Origin: an uncultured Pelagimonas sp.
Lineage (GTDB): Bacteria > Pseudomonadota > Alphaproteobacteria > Rhodobacterales > Rhodobacteraceae
Length of the DNA: 64,000 nucleotides
Assembly: GCF_947498515.1 (NCBI RefSeq)
Contig: NZ_CANMKO010000011.1
Span: 62,001-126,000 of the forward strand
Direction of reading: 5' to 3'
In this document: positions 44,484 to 54,507 of the stretch, piece by piece
Position numbering within the stretch: the first letter of the stretch is position 1
Layout of the letters: each line of letters begins with the position of its first letter
Position numbers and translations under genes: made by a program
Notes under the pieces: model-generated
What the model saw: the letters and a program-made list of their open reading frames with translations, nothing else
What the model was told of the DNA's origin: nothing
The model's database searches: none

Positions 44484-44538
44484 GTTACCGCTAACAGTAG
44501 GGCGATGCCCAAGGTTGCGCTAACGTGTTGCGCTAACG
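44484..44538. promoter_or_regulatory. cluster of GTTR/GCGCTAAC elements upstream of eno
   Basis: GTTACCGCTAAC (44484-44495) is followed by two copies of TTGCGCTAACG (44515-44525, 44528-44538). The first matches 12 of 14 positions of the palindrome TGTTAGCGCTAACA that I associate with gluconate-type LacI regulators (GntR, CceR/PckR). They lie 68-122 bp upstream of the eno start. Confidence 0.45.
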
Positions 44539-44709
44539 GACGGGATTTTTGTTGGTGGGGCTTACGTTACGGCGGCAATGAGGCGCTGGCTGAGAGATGG
44601 GGAGAGTATCGTAGATCAATACGGATGTTTATGAGCCACGTGTTTGGTGCCTGATCTGCCGCTCTGATAGATTGTCGGTTTTGTGTGGATGTGGCGCGCG
44701 CGACCCGGA

Positions 44710-45578
44710 TCAGGCCCGAACGGCACGGGCCATTTGCGCCTCTCGCAAGAAGCTATAGATGCCAGCCGCCAAAACCAGCGCCGCGCCAAACAGGGTGTAA
44801 TTGTCAGGTCGCTCGGCAAAGAACATGACACCCAAACTCGTGGTGAATAGCAGCCGAGTGTATCGGAACGGGGCAACGATGGAGACGGGGGCCATGCGCA
44901 TTGCCGCCGTCACAGCCAAATAGCCAAAGGCGGTGAAGAGAACCGCGCCAAGAATGTGGAGCAAGGCGATGGGTTCGGCGGTTAATGGCATCGTTTCAAA
45001 CATATAGACACCAAGGCCTACCGGGATTGTCGAAGCAAACCCCCAGGCGGACATGGTCAGCGCCGGTATGTGCGCCGGGGCCAGCCGCGTGACAAGATCG
45101 CGTCCGGCAAGACCAGATACCCCCATAACCGCGAAGAGCTCCCAGCCCGAAAAGGATGCCCCCAAGGGGCGGATCACAATCAGCATGCCGGTTAGTCCGA
45201 CCAATACAGCGGCCCAGCGACGCCAGCCAACCTTTTCGCCCAAAAACAGTGCTGCACCAAGAATGGTGATCAGCGGAGCGACCTGCATAATGGCGGCAAA
45301 GATCGACAGGGGGACGTGCGTAATCCCGACGATCAAGCCAATTGCGCCAATGATTTCAAAGCCGTTGCGCACCACGACCATCGGGTGCCAGAACTCTTTG
45401 GACCATACGGTAAGGCCGCGCATCCGGGCCATGGCCAAGAAGAGGAGGGTGCCCCCAGTGCTAAGCAGGAACATGATTTGGCCCATCGGCGCGCGTTGGC
45501 CCGACAGTTTGATAAACGCATCGCTGAGCGCCAAGAGCGCCATGGCCACCACCATGATGGCAATTGCACGAAGCGCCA

Positions 45579-45579
<1 letters not shown>
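44710..45579 (-). CDS. EamA/DMT family transporter
   Basis: The 289-residue protein has about ten transmembrane helices arranged as two EamA halves, starting MALRAIAIMVVAMALLALSD and ending in FRYTRLLFTTSLGVMFFAERPD. EamA proteins export or import small metabolites; the substrate here is unknown. Its ATG overlaps the pgm stop (TGATG), so it is the last gene of the lacI-bglA-glk-pgm run. A sugar-related substrate is possible but unsupported. Confidence 0.88.
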
Positions 45580-47228
<1,649 letters not shown>

Positions 47229-47298
47229 TCATTTGCGTCGAGGTATCGCCGGGTTTCGGGGGCTTTGCAAGGGAGGCGTCGTCTATGGGCCTTGGGGC

Positions 47299-48270
47299 TT
47301 AAGTGGACAGCCCCATCTTTTCCGCCAAATGCCCCGCGCAACCGGCCAGCGGCGCATAATCATCGGTCATCAAATGCACCGGAAATTGCGCCATGTAGTC
47401 ACTAAACCGACCCTTGTCGGCAAAGGCTTCGGCAAAGCCAAGGTCAAGCAGATGCGGCCCGACATGGCGCATAACCCCGCCAACCAGATAAATACCCCCA
47501 AAGGGTAGGGTGATCAGGGCGGTGTCACTGGCGTAGCGGCCAACAAAGCGGGTGAACATACGCAGGGTTCGAACGGCGCGATCCTCACCTTCGCCAAAGG
47601 CCGCCATGATTTGGGCGGCTTCAAGCGGGTCACCTTCGCCATCTTCGCGGCAATGAAAAGCGTAAAGCCGTTCCAACCCGCGACCAGAGAGGGTTTCCTC
47701 AAAACCCGGAGTGCCGTGGCTTTCGGCGATCCAATCGCGCAAACGCAATTCCTGGGCCGTTTGCACAGGGAGCGAAATATGCCCGGCCTCGGCCGGTGGC
47801 ACGGTGGTTTGGCCGTGGCTATGATAGACGGGGGCGATGTTGAGTCCGGTGCCGACATTCACAACCAAACGCACGGCCAAAGACGACCCGCTGGCATTTT
47901 GACCCGGCAAAACGGTTTGCAAACTATCGGGACCGACATGGGCCAGGGCATGACCCATGGCTTGTAAGTCATTGAGAACGGAAACAGTTTTCGCGCCGGT
48001 GGTGTCCGCCAAAGCGGTGGATTCGACCCGCCAATCGAGATTGGTGAGCTCCCCCACACCCTCATGCACAGGGCCAGCCATATCAATACAAACCGCATCG
48101 GGCGTTTCGCCCAACTCAGTCAAGTAACGCTCCAAGATCGGCTCAATCCCGGTGTTTTCGGCATTGCGAAACCGGCGAATGGTGTCATGGCGCACCTGAG
48201 TGCCGCTTGTCAAAGCGACACGGGTGTTTGTCCCACCAATATCGGCAACGACGGCTGTGAATTTGGTCAT
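47299..48270 (-). CDS. glk: glucokinase
   Basis: Glk (323 residues) phosphorylates glucose with ATP. It begins VVADIGGTNTRVAL (ATP loop) and has VNVGTGLNIAPVY, PPAEAGHISLP with the substrate-binding glutamate and a C-terminal LVGGVMRHV. It is the polymerase-type (group A) glucokinase, without the ROK cysteine cluster. Its ATG overlaps the bglA stop (ATGA), indicating coupled translation: glucose released by BglA goes straight to Glk. Confidence 0.94.
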   Translation of the reverse strand: MTKFTAVVADIGGTNTRVALTSGTQVRHDTIRRFRNAENTGIEPILERYLTELGETPDAVCIDMAGPVHEGVGELTNLDWRVESTALADTTGAKTVSVLNDLQAMGHALAHVGPDSLQTVLPGQNASGSSLAVRLVVNVGTGLNIAPVYHSHGQTTVPPAEAGHISLPVQTAQELRLRDWIAESHGTPGFEETLSGRGLERLYAFHCREDGEGDPLEAAQIMAAFGEGEDRAVRTLRMFTRFVGRYASDTALITLPFGGIYLVGGVMRHVGPHLLDLGFAEAFADKGRFSDYMAQFPVHLMTDDYAPLAGCAGHLAEKMGLST

Positions 48271-49595
48271 GTTAGCGCTCTCAAGGCTTGCTTTAGCGCG
48301 TGGTACGATGATTTTGGCGTTCGCTCAAGGGTTTCAAAGTCAACATGCACCAAACCAAAGCGCTTTTCATAGCCCAAAGCCCATTCATAGTTGTCCAAAA
48401 GCGACCACAAAAAATATCCCTGAACGGGAACGCCATCGGCGATGGCACGTTGGACCTGCACGATATGGTCATCGATAAAATCAATCCGATCCGGGTCATC
48501 ACAGCGACCATTGGCAAGGGTGTCGGGCGCGGCCATGCCGTTTTCGGTGACAAAGAGCGGCAGATCGCCAGTGTAGTCGTCGCGGGTGCGTTTGAGGAAT
48601 TTATAAAGACCCTCGGGATAGATTTCCCAATCCATAAAGGTCTTGGGCAAGGGGCCTTCAACCTCGGTCAACGAAGGCCAAGGGTCTGAGGGCGCGGGGG
48701 CGATCAATTTGCGGGTGTAATAGTTCAAGCCACACCAATCCACCGGTGTGGTGATGGTGGCGAAATCATCCTGCCACCCTTTGGGTAGATGCGGCTCGAG
48801 CCCGGCGAGAACATTGTCGGGGTAGGCCCCGTTGAAGACGCCGCCAAGGAACCAACGATTGTAGATGCCATCATACAGCGCGGCTTTTTCGGCGGCGTCG
48901 GGGCTTTGGTCGGCAGGGTCGGCCCATTCGAAGTTGAAGACAGCCCCAAGGTTGGTCATGCCCAAACCGCGCATTGCTTGAATGGCGGTGCCATGGGCAA
49001 GCAAGACGTGATGCATGGCGCGGGCTGTGGCGCGGATGTCGCGCAGGCCGGGCGCGTGATGGCCCAAGAAATGGCTAAGCCAAGCCACGCACCACGGTTC
49101 GTTGATCGGGGCAACGGAATACATCCGGTCGCCGATCCGCCCCATGATTGTTTCGGTGTAATCGCCAAACCATTTGGCTATGTCGCCATTGCGCCAGCCA
49201 CCCTGATCTGCAAGCGTTGAAGGCAATTCCCAATGGTACAGAGTCGCACAGGGTTTTAGCCCGCGTTCCAACATCGCATCGGTCAATCGGTCGTAAAAAT
49301 CCAGTCCCTCGGGATTGGCGGTTTTGCCATCGGGCATCACCCGCGCCCAAGATGTCGAAAAGCGGTAGCAATCAAACCCAGCGGCCTTGATCAAATCAAG
49401 GTCTGCCTCATAGCGGTGGTAGTGATCACAGGCCACCGCACCATGTTCAGCGCGCACAACATTACCGGGGGTGGCGGCGAAATCATCCCAATGGGTGCGC
49501 CCGGCACCGCCAAATCCATGCCCTTCGATTTGGTAGCTTGAGGTTGCGACCCCAAAGAGAAAGTCCTCTGGGAAATCAGAGCGTTGAAACTTCAT
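48267..49595 (-). CDS. bglA: beta-glucosidase, glycoside hydrolase family 1
   Basis: The 442-residue GH1 enzyme has the acid/base glutamate in VAPINEPW (Glu166) and the nucleophile in FVTENGMA (Glu351). The N-terminal signature FLFGVATSSYQIEG is intact. There is no signal peptide, so it acts on imported beta-glucosides in the cytoplasm. It lies 35 bp after lacI and overlaps glk. Confidence 0.94.
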   Translation of the reverse strand: MKFQRSDFPEDFLFGVATSSYQIEGHGFGGAGRTHWDDFAATPGNVVRAEHGAVACDHYHRYEADLDLIKAAGFDCYRFSTSWARVMPDGKTANPEGLDFYDRLTDAMLERGLKPCATLYHWELPSTLADQGGWRNGDIAKWFGDYTETIMGRIGDRMYSVAPINEPWCVAWLSHFLGHHAPGLRDIRATARAMHHVLLAHGTAIQAMRGLGMTNLGAVFNFEWADPADQSPDAAEKAALYDGIYNRWFLGGVFNGAYPDNVLAGLEPHLPKGWQDDFATITTPVDWCGLNYYTRKLIAPAPSDPWPSLTEVEGPLPKTFMDWEIYPEGLYKFLKRTRDDYTGDLPLFVTENGMAAPDTLANGRCDDPDRIDFIDDHIVQVQRAIADGVPVQGYFLWSLLDNYEWALGYEKRFGLVHVDFETLERTPKSSYHALKQALRALT

Positions 49596-49630
49596 GTTAA
49601 TTCTCTACTTTAGGGGGTTTTGCCGCTATG

Positions 49631-50662
49631 TCAGTGGTCTTTTGGGGCGGGGCCGGTTGAGGTGCCAATGATCAACTCGGCTTCTATAATTTCATGCATG
49701 GGGCCCGCAGATGGATCGCGGATAAGATCAAGCAATAACTCTCCGGCGCGAATGCCTGCTTCGCGAACAGAGGAGCGGGTGGCGGTGAAAATCGGCACGT
49801 CGTGACCGTTCTTCAAATAGCCTAAATCGTCGTCATGGGTGATGATCGACACATCGCGCCCCATCACCAAACCGGCGCTTTCAATGGCGCGTCGTACACC
49901 GATGGCGGTGATCATCGATGAGGTCAAAAAGGCGGTGGGTGGATTGTCGAGCCGCAGCATGTCGGTGGCGCTTAGGAACCCGTTGCTTTCGGTCATTTCC
50001 TTGGAACACATCAGCTCTGGATCAAGCGACAGATCGCGCGTCTCGAGGGCTCCGCGATAGGCCTCACGACGTCGAAAGGCGTAGTCCATAAATTCGAGAC
50101 CGTTCATCAGGGCGATGCGTTTGTGCCCGAGATCTAGCAGGAATTCGGTGGCGCGGCGAAAGGCGCGCGAGTTGTTGGTGTCGAGCCAGCTATAGGGAAT
50201 ATCTATGTTTGAGGCGCGGCCATGCACCACAAACGGCATGTTGAGTTCCGTCAAAAGCGCGATGCGCGGGTCGTCCATGGTCGGGCCATGTACGATAATC
50301 CCATCGACATTTCGCCGCGCACAGATGTCGCGATAAAGCTGTTCCTGGCTTTGGTCATCGACCAAGCTCAGCATCATTTCATAACCCGCAGCCGAATAGG
50401 CGGCCCCGGCTCCGGCGATGAAATCCCCGAAAACCGGGTTCACCATCTCGTGCTGGGTCGACACGGGGATCACGTGGCCGATGGCGTGGGCGCGCCCCAA
50501 AGCAAGGCCCTTGGCGCGGGCATTGGGGCTGTAATTCAACTCACGCGCAGCCTTTTGAACCCGTTCGCGGGTCTTCTCACTCACCTCGGGATAGCCGTTT
50601 AGAGCCCGGCTAACCGTGGTCTGGGAGAGGTTGAGATGTTCTGACAGTTTCTTCAGGTTCAT
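49631..50662 (-). CDS. aglR: LacI family regulator of the glucoside operons
   Basis: The 343-residue protein has an N-terminal helix-turn-helix (MNLKKLSEHLNLSQTTVSRALNGYPEVSEKTRERV) with the hinge SPNARAKGLALG, and a sugar-binding periplasmic-like domain. It is divergent from aglE. Two palindromic sites built on CAAAGCGCTT lie between them, one inside its own promoter region. The name follows the known position of aglR beside aglEFGAK; the inducer is likely an alpha-glucoside or its product. Confidence 0.88.
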   Translation of the reverse strand: MNLKKLSEHLNLSQTTVSRALNGYPEVSEKTRERVQKAARELNYSPNARAKGLALGRAHAIGHVIPVSTQHEMVNPVFGDFIAGAGAAYSAAGYEMMLSLVDDQSQEQLYRDICARRNVDGIIVHGPTMDDPRIALLTELNMPFVVHGRASNIDIPYSWLDTNNSRAFRRATEFLLDLGHKRIALMNGLEFMDYAFRRREAYRGALETRDLSLDPELMCSKEMTESNGFLSATDMLRLDNPPTAFLTSSMITAIGVRRAIESAGLVMGRDVSIITHDDDLGYLKNGHDVPIFTATRSSVREAGIRAGELLLDLIRDPSAGPMHEIIEAELIIGTSTGPAPKDH

Positions 50663-50675
50663 CCCTCATTAAGGG

Positions 50676-50690
50676 TCAAAGCGCTTCGGA
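50676..50690. promoter_or_regulatory. LacI-type operator O2 (lacI side)
   Basis: TCAAAGCGCTTCGGA, an imperfect copy of O1. On the minus strand it lies just downstream of TTGACA (50698-50693), so it would block the lacI promoter. Confidence 0.62.
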
Positions 50691-50784
50691 TTTGTCAAGT
50701 GCACTTTGCGTTTTTTGCATATCGAGGGAATGGGGCAGAAGCGCTGACCAACTGGTAAAATCCAATAATACTTGGCTTTGGTGC

Positions 50785-50813
50785 TTGACAGGATAGGGCG
50801 ACTCGGATCAGTT
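50785..50813 (+). promoter_or_regulatory. candidate aglE promoter
   Basis: TTGACA (50785-50790), 17 bp, TCAGTT (50808-50813). The -35 box is consensus, the -10 box poor. O1 starts seven bp after it. Confidence 0.45.
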
Positions 50814-50820
50814 TGAGGCA

Positions 50821-50836
50821 TTCAAAGCGCTTTGAA
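50821..50836. promoter_or_regulatory. LacI-type operator O1 (aglE side)
   Basis: TTCAAAGCGCTTTGAA is a perfect 16-bp palindrome of the LacI/CcpA class, centred 145 bp from O2, a distance compatible with looping. Confidence 0.75.
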
Positions 50837-50923
50837 GACGGCTGCCCAATACAACTTTGGCGGCCAAAGCGCATGAGTAAGGACACGCGCCCAACGCGGC
50901 GTGATCAACCGGGAGGATCGTCC

Positions 50924-52192
50924 ATGAGGAAATCATTTTATCTAGGTGCGGCTGCGGCTGCGCTGATCGCAGGCTCGGCCGGGGCCGAACAATTGACCAT
51001 CGCAGGCCCATGGATTGGCGCGGATGAAGAGCAGGTTCAAAAAGTGCTCGACGTGTTCCGTGAGCAGTCTGGCATCGATGTCAGCTATGTCGGTTCCGAC
51101 AGCTTTGAGCAGCAGATCATCATCGACGCAGAAGCCGGCTCTGCCCCCAATATCGCCGTGTTCCCACAGCCCGGTCTGGCGGCGGATATGGCATCGCGCG
51201 GGTTCCTGTCACCACTGGCGGATGGTACCGGCGATTGGATCAAGGAAAACTATGCGGCGGGTCAGTCTTGGGTTGATCTTGGCACCTATGCCGACAAAGC
51301 GGGTAACGACAACCTCTATGGGTTCTTCTACAAGGTTGATCTGAAATCTCTGGTTTGGTTCGTGCCAGAGAATTTTGAGGATGCGGGCTATGACGTGCCG
51401 ACATCCATGGAAGACCTGAAAGCGTTGAGCGATCAGATCGTTGCCGATGGTGGCACGCCATGGTGCATTGGTCTGGGATCAGGCGGCGCAACCGGCTGGC
51501 CAGCAACCGATTGGGTCGAAGACTTGTTGCTTCGCACCCAGACGCCAGATGTCTATGATGGCTGGGTCAAGAATGAGATCCCATTCACCGATGAGCGCAT
51601 CGTAGCGGCGATTGACGAATTTGGGGCCTTTGCCCGCAAAGACGAATATGTCGCCGGTGGTGCCGGGGCCGTGGCCTCGACCGATTTCCGCGATAGCCCC
51701 AAAGGCATGTTCGCCTCACCACCACAGTGCTACATGCACCGTCAGGCGTCGTTCATTCCGGCCTTCTTCCCCGAAGGAACCGTTGTTGGCGAAGACGCTG
51801 ATTTCTTCTACTTCCCATCCTATGCAAGCAAAGAGTTGGGCAACCCGGTTCTTGGTGCGGGCACCCTTTGGGCGATCACCAACGACAGCCCAGAAGCGCA
51901 TAAGTTTGTGGAATTCCTCCAGTCCACCGAAGCGCATGAAACATGGATGGCCCAAAAAGGCTTCCTCACTCCGCACAAGGGTGTGAACCCGGATGCATTT
52001 AGCGATCCGACGCTGAAAAAGATGAACGAAATCCTGTTGGGGGCCACCACCTTCCGCTTTGACGGCTCTGACCTGATGCCCGGCGGTGTTGGCGCAGGAT
52101 CGTTCTGGACCGGAATGGTTGACTATGCCGGTGGTAAACCCGCCGCAGACGTCGCCGGTGAAATCCAGTCCAGCTGGGACGCTTTGAAGTAA
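50924..52192 (+). CDS. aglE: alpha-glucoside ABC transporter, solute-binding protein
   Basis: AglE (422 residues) is the periplasmic binding protein of the alpha-glucoside importer (sucrose, maltose, trehalose class). The signal peptide is MRKSFYLGAAAAALIAGSAGA; the mature protein starts EQLTIAGPWIG and has the extended SBP_bac_1 fold with TPWCIGLGSGGATGWPATDW and QCYMHRQASFIP. The ATG at 50924 has GGGAGGA upstream. A strong terminator after it will make it more abundant than the downstream permeases. Confidence 0.92.
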   Translation: MRKSFYLGAAAAALIAGSAGAEQLTIAGPWIGADEEQVQKVLDVFREQSGIDVSYVGSDSFEQQIIIDAEAGSAPNIAVFPQPGLAADMASRGFLSPLADGTGDWIKENYAAGQSWVDLGTYADKAGNDNLYGFFYKVDLKSLVWFVPENFEDAGYDVPTSMEDLKALSDQIVADGGTPWCIGLGSGGATGWPATDWVEDLLLRTQTPDVYDGWVKNEIPFTDERIVAAIDEFGAFARKDEYVAGGAGAVASTDFRDSPKGMFASPPQCYMHRQASFIPAFFPEGTVVGEDADFFYFPSYASKELGNPVLGAGTLWAITNDSPEAHKFVEFLQSTEAHETWMAQKGFLTPHKGVNPDAFSDPTLKKMNEILLGATTFRFDGSDLMPGGVGAGSFWTGMVDYAGGKPAADVAGEIQSSWDALK

Positions 52193-52208
52193 GCGCACCA
52201 CTCACGGG

Positions 52209-52243
52209 GGCCCCGGCGCAAGTTGTGTTGCCGGGGCCTTTTT
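52209..52243 (+). terminator. terminator inside the agl operon, after aglE
   Basis: GGCCCCGGC, 12-base loop, GCCGGGGCC, five T. It lies 17 bp after the aglE stop and 110 bp before aglF, so it probably attenuates read-through into the permease genes. Confidence 0.86.
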
Positions 52244-52353
52244 CGTACACTCAGTGTACTTCGCCCGTCTTGATCCCGGTCTTTGCTGACAAGGGGCAAG
52301 GCCTCTGCCCGTGACTTCGGCGCACGGGAATCCTGTCAAAAAGGGAGGGCATC

Positions 52354-53355
52354 ATGCATCCAGCACTGTTGGGCATTTTCACAATTGCCATCGGGGTAGG
52401 GGGCTGCGTCACCTATTACTTCAGCTCAAATTGGATTTTGGACAACCTTTTGTATCCGGCCAAAGGGCCGAATGCCGGGCGCAATATCAACCGCGCCAAT
52501 ATGATCCGGCCTTGGTTGTTCCTGTTTCCGGCCCTTGTGGCACTGGGCCTTTATCTGGCCTATCCGGTGTTTGAAACTTTGCGCCTGTCGCTGACCGATC
52601 GCGATCAGGATGGGGCCTTTGTTGGTCTGGCGAACTACAAACAGATGTTCAGCGAGCCAAAGTTCTGGGAAGCGATGCGCAACAATATGCTGTGGCTGAT
52701 TGTTGTTCCCGCGATGTCGACCATGTTCGGCCTTTTGGTGGCCCAGCTGACCGACCGGATCAAATGGGGCAATCTGGCCAAATCCTTGATCTTTATGCCA
52801 ATGGCGATTTCCTTTGTCGGTGCGGCGGTGATTTGGAAGCTTGTCTATGATGCGCGTCCTGAAGGCACCGAACAGATCGGGGTTCTGAACGCCATCTATG
52901 TCTGGTTTAGCGGTGGAGCCCCGCAACAATGGCTTACCCTACCGATTTGGAACAACTTTTTCCTGATGGTGGTTTTGATTTGGATTCAGACCGGTTTTGC
53001 TATGGTGATACTGTCCGCCGCGCTTCGTGGCATTCCCGAAGAAACCATCGAAGCGGCGATTGTCGATGGGGCCAACCCGATCCAGATTTTCTTTAAGATC
53101 AAAGTGCCGCAAATCAAGGCGACGATCATGGTGGTTTGGACAACGATCACTTTGGTTGTGCTCAAGGTCTTTGACATCGTGTTTGCGATGACCAATGGCC
53201 AATGGGAAACTCAGGTTTTGGCCAACTACATGTATGACAAACTGTTCCGGTCGTTTGACTGGGGTGTTGGCTCAGCTTCGGCGATGATCATCATGTTGCT
53301 GGTCACGCCGATCCTTGTCTGGAACGTGCACAACGCCCGCAAGGAGATGCGCTGA
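52354..53355 (+). CDS. aglF: alpha-glucoside ABC transporter permease
   Basis: AglF (333 residues) is an inner-membrane subunit with one extra N-terminal helix and the MalF-like core. The cytoplasmic EAA loop is EAAIVDGANPIQIFFKIKVPQI, the contact site for the ATPase. A GGGAGG site precedes the ATG. Its TGA overlaps the aglG ATG (TGATG). Confidence 0.92.
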   Translation: MHPALLGIFTIAIGVGGCVTYYFSSNWILDNLLYPAKGPNAGRNINRANMIRPWLFLFPALVALGLYLAYPVFETLRLSLTDRDQDGAFVGLANYKQMFSEPKFWEAMRNNMLWLIVVPAMSTMFGLLVAQLTDRIKWGNLAKSLIFMPMAISFVGAAVIWKLVYDARPEGTEQIGVLNAIYVWFSGGAPQQWLTLPIWNNFFLMVVLIWIQTGFAMVILSAALRGIPEETIEAAIVDGANPIQIFFKIKVPQIKATIMVVWTTITLVVLKVFDIVFAMTNGQWETQVLANYMYDKLFRSFDWGVGSASAMIIMLLVTPILVWNVHNARKEMR

Positions 53356-54500
53356 TGGATAACATTGCTGGCACAAAAAGTTCGCTCACCTGGGCGGTCC
53401 ACATCTCGGTTGCGGTTCTGGTTGCGCTTTGGCTTTTCCCGACGGTTGGGCTCTTTGTGTCCTCGTTTCGAACGGCGGATCAAATCTCGACCTCGGGTTG
53501 GTGGAAATCTTTGTTCCCGTCCGAACAAAACCTCACCATTCGGACCGCCGGACCCGATGCTCAGGGTCCTGATGGGCCGCTTTTCGTCATCGAGGGCAAC
53601 CTGTTTGACGGCAAAGATGCCGAGATCAGCGTTTGGGGAATTTCGTCGCGCGCCATTGCCGATTTTGTGCCCGGCGACACCGCCGAGTTGAAAAAGGGCG
53701 GGCGCGTCACCGTGCAGGCCAATGGCGATTATCGCATGGAAAACGAAGAGGAATTTACCGGGTCGCGGGGCATTCGTATCTTTGTCACCGCCGAACAACC
53801 GCCCGAGTTTACCACTGAAAACTACCACAACATGTTGCTTGATCCCAAGAATGTGGACGGTATGGCCAAGGCGTTTTTCAACACGCTGACCGTGACCATT
53901 CCGGCAACGATCATCCCCATCGTGGTGGCGGCCTTTGCGGCCTATGCCTTGGCTTGGATGGATTTTCCGGGACGGGCGCTTTTGATTGCTTGTATCGTGG
54001 CGCTCTTGGTTGTGCCGTTGCAATTGGCGCTTATCCCCCTGCTGAAATTCCACCTTGGGATTGGGATTGGCAAAGGGTATTTGGGAACGTGGTTTGCCCA
54101 TACCGGCTTTGGATTGCCCTTGGCGATCTACCTATTGCGCAACTACATGGTCGGCCTGCCGCGGGACATCATTGAAAACGCGCGAGTAGATGGGGCGACG
54201 GAGTTCCAGATCTTTACCAAGATCATTCTGCCGCTCAGCTTTCCGGCGCTCGCGTCTTTTGCGATCTTCCAATTCCTGTGGACATGGAACGATCTTTTGG
54301 TGGCCAAAGTCTTCCTGATCGATAGTTCAGGCCAGACCACGGTGATGACCGCGCAGATTGTCGAGCTTTTGGGCACGCGCGGCGGCAATTGGGAAATCCT
54401 TGCCACGGCGGCCTTTGTTTCAATCGCAGTGCCCTTGGGCGTCTTCTTTGCAATGCAGAAATACCTCGTGCGCGGCCTCTTGGCCGGGTCGGTGAAATAG
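53355..54500 (+). CDS. aglG: alpha-glucoside ABC transporter permease
   Basis: AglG (381 residues) is the MalG-like partner. A large periplasmic insert (about residues 40-160, with ISTSGWWKSLFPSEQNLTIR) lies between helices 1 and 2, which explains why it is longer than most MalG-type permeases. The EAA loop is ENARVDGATEFQIFTKIILPL. Its start overlaps the aglF stop. Confidence 0.92.
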   Translation: MDNIAGTKSSLTWAVHISVAVLVALWLFPTVGLFVSSFRTADQISTSGWWKSLFPSEQNLTIRTAGPDAQGPDGPLFVIEGNLFDGKDAEISVWGISSRAIADFVPGDTAELKKGGRVTVQANGDYRMENEEEFTGSRGIRIFVTAEQPPEFTTENYHNMLLDPKNVDGMAKAFFNTLTVTIPATIIPIVVAAFAAYALAWMDFPGRALLIACIVALLVVPLQLALIPLLKFHLGIGIGKGYLGTWFAHTGFGLPLAIYLLRNYMVGLPRDIIENARVDGATEFQIFTKIILPLSFPALASFAIFQFLWTWNDLLVAKVFLIDSSGQTTVMTAQIVELLGTRGGNWEILATAAFVSIAVPLGVFFAMQKYLVRGLLAGSVK

Positions 54501-54507
54501 GATGGTT

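Noticed and set aside
48262-48280. TGTTAGCGCTCTCA at the glk start resembling the eno-type operator
   Set aside because: It lies within the overlapping bglA/glk coding ends and matches only 10 of 14 positions.
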